Assembly: GCA_023230925.1 (NCBI GenBank)
Contig: JALNWK010000053.1
Location: forward strand, 1 to 19,313
Source of the DNA: Limnochordia bacterium
GTDB taxonomy: Bacteria; Bacillota; Limnochordia; DUMW01
Direction: 5' to 3'
DNA: 19,313 nt
In this document: in pieces, positions 15,581 through 19,313 of the stretch
Layout: every line of letters starts with the position of its first letter
Position numbering within the stretch: the stretch's first letter is position 1
Made by a program: the position numbers and the translations under genes
Notes under the pieces: model-generated
What the model saw: only the letters and a program-made list of their open reading frames with translations
Databases searched by the model: none
What the model was told of the DNA's origin: nothing

Positions 15581-16597
15581 CTAAAACTGGTTTAACAAGC
15601 GCAAATCGTTATCAAAAAACAGCCGAATATCATCTACTTCGTATCGTAGCATCGCGATCCGTTCCACACCCATACCAAAGGCAAATCCACCGACTTCATC
15701 CGGGTCGTAGTTGACTTGCTGCAGGACGTTAGGATGAACCATCCCTGCCCCTAGCACCTCAAGCCAACCGGTACCCTTACATAATCGACACCCCTCACCG
15801 CGACAAATCACACATCCAATATCCATTTCGGCGCTAGGCTCGGTGAAGGGAAAATAGCTCGGTCGGAAACGAACAGGTGTATCTTCTCCAAATAGTGCTG
15901 TGGCAAATAGAGATAGGGTTCCTTTCAAATCACCAAAGGTGATGTTTTTGCCCACAGCTAATCCCTCCACCTGATGGAACATGGGAGAGTGGGTAACATC
16001 GGAATCGCAGCGGTATACCTTTCCCGGAGCAATGATCTTAATTGGTGGTTTGGCTTCCTCCATCACACGAATCTGTACTGGTGAGGTTTGGGTACGCAGT
16101 AACACTTCATCACTAATATAGAAGGTATCCTGCATATCCCGCGCGGGATGATCCTTCGGTACATTTAACGCCTCAAAGTTGTAGTAATCAAGTTCCACTT
16201 CAGGGCCTTCTACCACTTCAAAGCCCAGACCCATAAAGACCCGCTTGATATCATCCAAGGTGGAGGTCAATGGATGTTTTGTACCATAGGCCGGTCTTCG
16301 GCCGGGCATGGTAATGTCGATCCGTTCCTCCAGAAGTCGCTGCTGGGTCTCTTCTAAAGATAATCTCTTACTCCGCTCTTCTAAGAGCGCATCCAGTTTT
16401 TGCCTTGCATTGTTCACTAACTGCCCCATACGGGGTCTTTGGGCATCATCGAGCTGCCCGATACTACGCAAAAGTGAGGTTAAGGCGCCCCTCTTTCCTA
16501 TGTACTTAACACGTAGCTCCTCTAGCTCTCGAAGACTGTTGGCCGAACCAATAGCCTCAGAGCCCTCCTCAGTTATGGTTTTGATCTTGTCCTCCAC
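15581..16597 (-). CDS. pheS: Phenylalanyl-tRNA synthetase alpha subunit
   Basis: This is the catalytic class II subunit that forms Phe-AMP and charges tRNA-Phe. The first 90 residues or so are a coiled-coil arm that contacts tRNA. The catalytic domain has GTKHPLTSTLDDIKRVF (motif 1 region), MFHQVEGLAVGKNITFGDLK (motif 2) and FGMGVERIAMLRY (motif 3). A four-Cys insertion, CVICRGEGCRLC, precedes GTGWLEVLGAGMVHPNVL. This zinc-knuckle-like insert is common in clostridial PheS but absent from E. coli. Length is 338 aa. The start GTG at 16597 follows AGGGAGG by 9 nt. The Shine-Dalgarno lies immediately after the U-tract of the attenuator at 16615-16657, so transcription into pheST is almost certainly attenuated. 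Confidence 0.97.
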   Translation of the reverse strand: MEDKIKTITEEGSEAIGSANSLRELEELRVKYIGKRGALTSLLRSIGQLDDAQRPRMGQLVNNARQKLDALLEERSKRLSLEETQQRLLEERIDITMPGRRPAYGTKHPLTSTLDDIKRVFMGLGFEVVEGPEVELDYYNFEALNVPKDHPARDMQDTFYISDEVLLRTQTSPVQIRVMEEAKPPIKIIAPGKVYRCDSDVTHSPMFHQVEGLAVGKNITFGDLKGTLSLFATALFGEDTPVRFRPSYFPFTEPSAEMDIGCVICRGEGCRLCKGTGWLEVLGAGMVHPNVLQQVNYDPDEVGGFAFGMGVERIAMLRYEVDDIRLFFDNDLRLLNQF

Positions 16598-16614
16598 GTG
16601 GGCAGGCCTCCCTT

Positions 16615-16657
16615 AAAAAAAGAGCTTTCCCGTTATTTGCACAACGAAAGAAAGCCC
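16615..16657 (-). terminator. Attenuator terminator upstream of pheST
   Basis: On the minus strand the arm GGGCTTTCTTTCGTT (16657-16643) pairs, with small bulges and G-T pairs, with AACGGGAAAGCTC (16634-16622) around an 8-nt loop. Seven T follow (16621-16615). The T-tract abuts the pheS Shine-Dalgarno AGGGAGG at 16613-16607, the classical position of a transcription attenuator. Confidence 0.85.
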
Positions 16658-16830
16658 TCCCAAAATGGCAAACTCAAGTAGTTACTTGTCTGTTCTTCCT
16701 CCAAGTGTGAAAGAACCATCTAGTAATACACCCCGGTGCACACCTCTCCTGAACAGAAAGGTTGGCAAATATGATTGGCACACCGATCCAATCATACGCA
16801 CAGGTGTGCCGAGCAATTCCCATCCCCTTT
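16658..16830 (-). promoter_or_regulatory. Structured pheST leader, not a recognisable T-box
   Basis: The RNA between the yqzL-like terminator and the pheS attenuator is rich in hairpins. Helix A is GGCACACC/GGTGTGCC (16810-16803 with 16784-16777). Helix B is TATGATTGG/CCAATCATA (16796-16788 with 16778-16770). They share two bases and cannot form together. Downstream are ACCTTTC/GAGAGGT, then GTTCTTTC/GGAAGAAC (16716-16709 with 16699-16692), then AAGT/ACTT extended by CAGAC/GTTTG. The canonical AGGGTGGNACCGCG of a T-box is absent, in contrast to tyrS. A 49-codon ORF spans it (16823-16674), but its start has no spaced Shine-Dalgarno and it resembles no family I know. What the leader senses is unknown; tRNA-Phe or phenylalanine is a guess from context. 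Confidence 0.6.
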
Positions 16831-16865
16831 AATTAAAAACCGGCTTCTCCCTACACTAGAGCCAG
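16831..16865 (-). terminator. Probable terminator after the YqzL-like gene
   Basis: On the minus strand CTGGC-T-CT pairs with AG-A-AGCCGG (one bulge, about 8 bp) around a 9-nt loop, followed by TTTTTAATT (16839-16831). It would end or attenuate the short transcript from the promoter at 17027-17055. I see no new promoter between it and pheS, so read-through is needed to express pheST unless a weak promoter was missed. Confidence 0.65.
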
Positions 16866-16886
16866 CAAACTAGCGGCAGCTGAAAG

Positions 16887-16976
16887 TTACACCGCCCGTA
16901 GCTGTTTGTACAACAGGTACGCGACAATAGAACCGGTCGATTCAAAGATCTTCCAAAAAAAATCAGCTGTGGACAT
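16887..16976 (-). CDS. YqzL-like small protein (29 aa)
   Basis: A short ORF starts at ATG 16976, five nt behind GGGGGA, and stops at TAA. Its product starts MSTADFFWKIFESTG and continues SIVAYLLYKQ. The pattern F-x-W-x-x-F-x-x-T-G-S-I-x-A-Y-L-L-Y-K matches, from memory, the YqzL-like family of tiny Firmicutes proteins of unknown function. B. subtilis YqzL is longer (about 47 aa) and lies near era/recO rather than pheS. It has its own promoter 50 bp upstream and a terminator-like hairpin 20 bp downstream, as expected for an expressed small gene. An alternative is a Phe leader peptide for pheST, since it has FF and F codons. But only 3 of 29 codons are Phe, and they lie about 300 nt before the pheS attenuator, so I favour YqzL. 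Confidence 0.7.
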   Translation of the reverse strand: MSTADFFWKIFESTGSIVAYLLYKQLRAV

Positions 16977-17026
16977 ATGATCCCCCGCCCATATCAGGGT
17001 AGTGTTGATCTAAAAATCATAGTCCC

Positions 17027-17055
17027 ATTATATCACACAGATTTACGCTTTACAA
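17027..17055 (-). promoter_or_regulatory. Promoter of the yqzL-like gene and probably pheST
   Basis: The minus strand has -35 TTGTAA (17055-17050), a 17-nt spacer and a perfect -10 TATAAT (17032-17027) with extended TGA. The -35 lies inside the last codons of the preceding methyltransferase gene. Transcription is expected from about 17020. Confidence 0.85.
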
Positions 17056-17846
17056 TATCGCTGCCGATGGGCCTCATAGAGCAAAACCCCTGCCGCTACA
17101 CCAACATTCAAGGATTCCACACCATTGGCCATGGGAATGGCAAGTCTTTCTTCGATCGCTTCTTCCAGTGCTGGACTCAAGCCAAAGGCCTCACTACCCA
17201 CCGCAAGGGCCATTCCATTGCTAAAGTCGGCTTGAGTGTAATCAAGATCGGCTTGACCCGCGGCACCATAGAGCCTCACCCCGTTTTTCCTCAGGAAGCC
17301 CACAAGTTGCTCAGGGAAGACTTCCTGGCAAACCGGAACCCGGAATACAGCTCCCATACTAGCCCGTAGGCACTTCGGATTAAATAGATCTACACTGCCC
17401 CGGGTGAAAATGACCCCACTAGCCGCTGCCGCTGCTGCGGTACGGACTAGGGTCCCTGCATTTCCGGGGTCAGCTACTTGATCTGCCACCAAAATCAAAG
17501 GATTGGCATCCAGGCAGCACGTCAAGTCGTGATCAAATGCGCCCACCACGCTCACAATACCTTGGGGATGTTGAGTATCTGCTATGTCCTTCAATAGGTC
17601 ATCGGAAACAACATAGCAAGGGCAGCGTTCCTGAAGCTGTCCACTCAGTTGTTCATATTCGGAATCCGTCCAGAATGTCTCGGTGCCTAGGGCCCAGTAG
17701 AACTGAAGGTTACCAGCCAGCAAGGCGTCGCTAACGAGTCGCACTCCCTCTAGAAGCACCTTTTCTTCCTTAAGGCGCCCCTTCCGCGTCCTCAAAAGAC
17801 GGGTCGATTTGACCACACGATTCTGCCGGCTAGTAATCCGATCCAT
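17043..17846 (-). CDS. TrmH/SpoU family RNA 2'-O-methyltransferase
   Basis: This SPOUT-class enzyme transfers a methyl group from S-adenosylmethionine to a ribose 2'-OH of rRNA or tRNA. The N-terminal substrate-binding domain (about 1-95) begins MDRITSRQNRVVKSTRLLRTR shortened to family form; the catalytic trefoil-knot domain covers about 110-265. Motif 1 is DPGNAGTLVRTA (about 126-137). Motif 2 is AVGSEAFGLSP, where most relatives have a GNE(G/A)xGLS pattern. Motif 3 is IPMANGVESLNVGVAAGVLLYE. At 267 aa it matches the Bacillus YsgA type, which also follows rplT. The ATG is only 4 nt after the rplT stop and has no good Shine-Dalgarno, so it is probably translated by coupling. The target nucleotide is not predictable. 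Confidence 0.9.
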   Translation of the reverse strand: MDRITSRQNRVVKSTRLLRTRKGRLKEEKVLLEGVRLVSDALLAGNLQFYWALGTETFWTDSEYEQLSGQLQERCPCYVVSDDLLKDIADTQHPQGIVSVVGAFDHDLTCCLDANPLILVADQVADPGNAGTLVRTAAAAAASGVIFTRGSVDLFNPKCLRASMGAVFRVPVCQEVFPEQLVGFLRKNGVRLYGAAGQADLDYTQADFSNGMALAVGSEAFGLSPALEEAIEERLAIPMANGVESLNVGVAAGVLLYEAHRQRYCKA

Positions 17847-17850
17847 AGAT

Positions 17851-18210
17851 TCAGTTGTCCAAACTCTTCTTGGCTATGGCTACCAACTCATTGAAGGCAT
17901 CAGTGTCGTGTACTGCAAGGTCTGCAAGCATCTTCCGGTTGATCTCCACTCCAGCAGTCCGCAATCCGCTAATAAAACGGCTGTAAGACATTCCTGCATT
18001 GCGGGCCCCGGCGTTGATTCTGCTAATCCATAGTTTCCGGAAATCACGTTTCTTAGCCTTCCGATCGCGGTAGGCATAATTTAGAGATTTCATGACCGCT
18101 TGGTTCGCTGGGCGGAAAATCTTACTTTTCCTTCCCCGATAGCCCTTGGCCAATTTGAGTACCTTTTTATGTCGATGGCGTGTTACTGTTCCGCCTTTTG
18201 CACGTGGCAT
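17851..18210 (-). CDS. rplT: Ribosomal protein bL20
   Basis: L20 is a primary 23S rRNA-binding protein of the large subunit, essential early in 50S assembly. The 119-aa sequence is full length and highly basic, starting MPRAKGGTVTRHRHKKVLKL and containing NAGARNAGMSYSRFISGL. ATG lies 8 nt behind AGGAGG. In Firmicutes L20 represses its own operon by binding the infC leader RNA; the structured leader at 19003-19141 fits that model. It lies 24 bp after rpmI. Confidence 0.98.
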   Translation of the reverse strand: MPRAKGGTVTRHRHKKVLKLAKGYRGRKSKIFRPANQAVMKSLNYAYRDRKAKKRDFRKLWISRINAGARNAGMSYSRFISGLRTAGVEINRKMLADLAVHDTDAFNELVAIAKKSLDN

Positions 18211-18234
18211 AGACGTTACCTCCTGTGCTAAAAA

Positions 18235-18429
18235 CTAATAGGGCAGCAATCTGCTGATGCGCTCCTGATCTTGTTTACTTACATATGACGGGCGCCGCAA
18301 TTGTCTTTTCCGCTTCGGGCTCTTACTGCTCAGCAAATGAGAACGAAAATTACTGCTCTTCTTAAACTTACCCGTTCCGGTTTTCTTAAAGCGTTTCGCG
18401 GCTCCTCGATGTGTCTTCATTTTAGGCAT
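18235..18429 (-). CDS. rpmI: Ribosomal protein bL35
   Basis: L35 is a small basic large-subunit protein. The 64-aa sequence MPKMKTHRGAAKRFKKTGTG followed by a Lys/Arg-rich body and SYVSKQDQERISRLLPY is typical. Its ATG overlaps the infC 3' end by 8 bases, with a strong AAGGAGG 9 nt upstream inside infC. It is the middle gene of the conserved infC-rpmI-rplT operon. Confidence 0.98.
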   Translation of the reverse strand: MPKMKTHRGAAKRFKKTGTGKFKKSSNFRSHLLSSKSPKRKRQLRRPSYVSKQDQERISRLLPY

Positions 18430-18961
18430 CGTTTTTCGCCTCCTTGGACTTTTCCTTAGCTGGGGCCAAAATCATAAACATGTTTCGACCTTCGAGGACT
18501 GGTGGACGTTCGATCTGTCCGTATTCCCCAAGGAGTTTGGCAAACTCCATCAGTCTTTTTCTGGCTAGGCCCGAATGAACAATTTCCCGTCCTCTAAAGC
18601 GGACCGTGACTTTAACCTTATCCCCAGCCTTCAGGAATCTCTCAGCATTGCGCACCCGCACATTGAAGTCATGCTCATCGATCTTAGGACTCATGCGCAC
18701 TTCCTTGATATTGATTACCTTTTGGTTCTTCCTAGCTTCCCGTTCCTTCTTGGACTGCTCGTATTTATACTTCCCATAGTCCATGATTCGGCACACTGGT
18801 GGAGCAGCTTTGGGCGCAACTTCAACGAGATCTTGCCCTCTTTCCTCAGCCAACCTCATCCCCTCTGAGACGGGCATAATACCCAACTGTCCGCCGTCTG
18901 TATCCACTACTCGGATCTGGCGGGCCCGTATCTCTTGGTTAACCCTCAACTTATCAGTAAT
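18422..18961 (-). CDS. infC: Translation initiation factor IF-3
   Basis: IF-3 binds the 30S subunit, prevents premature 50S joining and proofreads start codons and initiator tRNA. The N domain (about 1-75, with LRVNQEIRARQIRVVDTDG and MDYGKYKYEQSKKEREARKN), helix linker and C domain (about 85-179, with EVRMSPKIDEHDFNVRV) are complete. The longest reading begins at GTG 18970, but that GTG is part of the AGGAGGTG Shine-Dalgarno. Eight nt after AGGAGG (18975-18970) stands ATT (18961-18959) in frame, giving MTDKLRVNQEI and 179 aa. ATT/AUU is the conserved autoregulated start of infC in E. coli and Geobacillus, so I choose it. Promoter, leader and attenuator lie immediately upstream. Confidence 0.96.
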   Translation of the reverse strand: MTDKLRVNQEIRARQIRVVDTDGGQLGIMPVSEGMRLAEERGQDLVEVAPKAAPPVCRIMDYGKYKYEQSKKEREARKNQKVINIKEVRMSPKIDEHDFNVRVRNAERFLKAGDKVKVTVRFRGREIVHSGLARKRLMEFAKLLGEYGQIERPPVLEGRNMFMILAPAKEKSKEAKNDA

Positions 18962-19002
18962 ACTCGTCACCTCCTGGTATTTAATTACAAAACATCACCA
19001 AC

Positions 19003-19033
19003 AAAAAAGAGCGGGATACTTCACCCGCTCTTT
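19003..19033 (-). terminator. Attenuator terminator of the infC operon
   Basis: The minus strand has a perfect 10-bp stem AAAGAGCGGG/CCCGCTCTTT (19033-19024 with 19015-19006), an 8-nt loop and a T-run. It lies between promoter and infC, so it can only act as a regulated attenuator. Confidence 0.92.
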
Positions 19034-19141
19034 AAATCCTAGCAATAGGCTATAAGCCTAGTTTTCTAAGACCTTGCTGGCGTCGCCGCAAGGTGAGAAG
19101 CGGATGACTTCTACTTGCAAAGCCTCTGTTTCATATGAACC
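19003..19141 (-). ncRNA. infC-rpmI-rplT leader, probable L20 autoregulatory leader
   Basis: The transcript from the 19148-19176 promoter has about 180 nt before infC. It folds into AGAAG/CTTCT (19112-19096), then ACCTTGC with inner GGC/GCC closing to GCAAGGT (19094-19071), then TAGGCT/AGCCTA, and ends in the terminator at 19003-19033. Firmicutes control this operon by L20-dependent transcription attenuation in the infC leader. Position and architecture match, and CCGCTTCTCACC is reminiscent of that RNA. I cannot run a covariance search, so the family identity is inference. Confidence 0.72.
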
Positions 19142-19147
19142 ATGGAC

Positions 19148-19176
19148 AGTGTAGCATATCTAGCTACAACCGTCAA
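19148..19176 (-). promoter_or_regulatory. infC operon promoter
   Basis: The minus strand has -35 TTGACG (19176-19171), a 17-nt spacer and -10 TACACT (19153-19148) with an extended TGC. Start of transcription is expected near 19141. The -35 lies only about 20 bp from the end of recognisable transposase homology. Confidence 0.85.
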
Positions 19177-19313
19177 CACATTGAAGCCTAATGGCATCTA
19201 CTATTAGATGCAACTTATATCCGAACCAGTAGGTTACTTTCTCCCAGGTCGTGCCGTCGGCACGCTTACCTTTATATGTTTTGGCACCGTACTTAGCATC
19301 GGTATCTCTACGA
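19160..19313 (-). pseudogene. Truncated DDE transposase fragment (IS remnant)
   Basis: Reading the minus strand in from the right edge gives RRDTDAKYGAKTYKGK, then TTWEKVTYWFGYKLHLIVDA, then unrelated residues and a stop at 19162-19160. Phrases such as TDA+xGxKTY+GK and K+WFGYKLHLIVDA are typical of the central catalytic region of DDE transposases of the IS4/IS1182/ISNCY-like groups. An intact protein would continue for a hundred or more residues after IVDA; here homology stops near 19200. The element is therefore truncated at its 3' side, and its 5' part lies outside the window. No terminal inverted repeat can be recognised. Confidence 0.75.

Noticed and set aside
16674..16823. 49-codon ORF in the pheST leader (contains Trp-Phe-Phe near its end)
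   Set aside because: The purine tract touches the ATG without spacing, the ORF covers strong RNA hairpins, and the product resembles no family I know; best explained as chance within a structured leader.
1..19313. CRISPR array, prophage, toxin-antitoxin or defence island
   Set aside because: No regularly spaced repeats, phage genes or defence-like domains were seen; gene content is conserved housekeeping apart from the transposase fragment at the right edge.

Overview
This is a chromosomal housekeeping window from a member of the Bacillota (Firmicutes). Three things suggest this: a tRNA-Tyr T-box in front of tyrS, the Bacillus-like gene order infC-rpmI-rplT-SpoU methyltransferase-pheS-pheT-zapA-cvpA-polX-(...)-mutS2, and a pre-16S leader and promoter of Firmicutes type. 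Base composition is mid-range. The exact class cannot be fixed from the sequence; an uncultured Clostridia-like or Limnochordia-like lineage would fit. Almost everything is on the minus strand, so it reads right to left. The one large plus-strand gene encodes a class A penicillin-binding protein.

Reading right to left: the right edge carries a truncated DDE transposase remnant. Next to it is a strong promoter (TTGACG-17-TACACT) and a structured leader with an intrinsic terminator, which fits the L20-type attenuator of infC-rpmI-rplT. infC almost certainly starts at ATT. A SpoU-family rRNA/tRNA 2'-O-methyltransferase follows rplT by 4 bases. A second promoter then drives a 29-codon YqzL-like small gene, a terminator-like hairpin, and a leader of about 170 nt with competing helices. 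An attenuator follows that leader, and its U-tract abuts the pheS Shine-Dalgarno. After it come pheS, pheT, zapA, cvpA, polX, a NIF3-like metalloprotein, a U32 family protein with two Cys clusters, and mutS2. This block ends in a perfect 14-bp hairpin terminator at about 4424-4473.

On the left, the plus-strand PBP1A-like gene (2325-4427) converges on mutS2. It is separated by roughly 480 bp of non-coding DNA from the divergent tyrS unit, which has its own promoter, a complete T-box with a UAC specifier, and a terminator. Immediately downstream of tyrS, in the same direction, a strong consensus promoter drives a 16S rRNA gene that runs off the left edge.

Functionally the window is dominated by translation (16S rRNA, IF3, L35, L20, PheRS, TyrRS, RNA modification), cell-envelope growth and division (PBP1A, ZapA), and genome maintenance (PolX, MutS2). 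I see no CRISPR, phage or defence system. The most unusual points are a PolX whose polymerase active site appears destroyed while its PHP nuclease is intact, the pheS leader that is not a canonical T-box but has mutually exclusive helices, the tiny YqzL-like gene, and the transposase fragment abutting the infC promoter.
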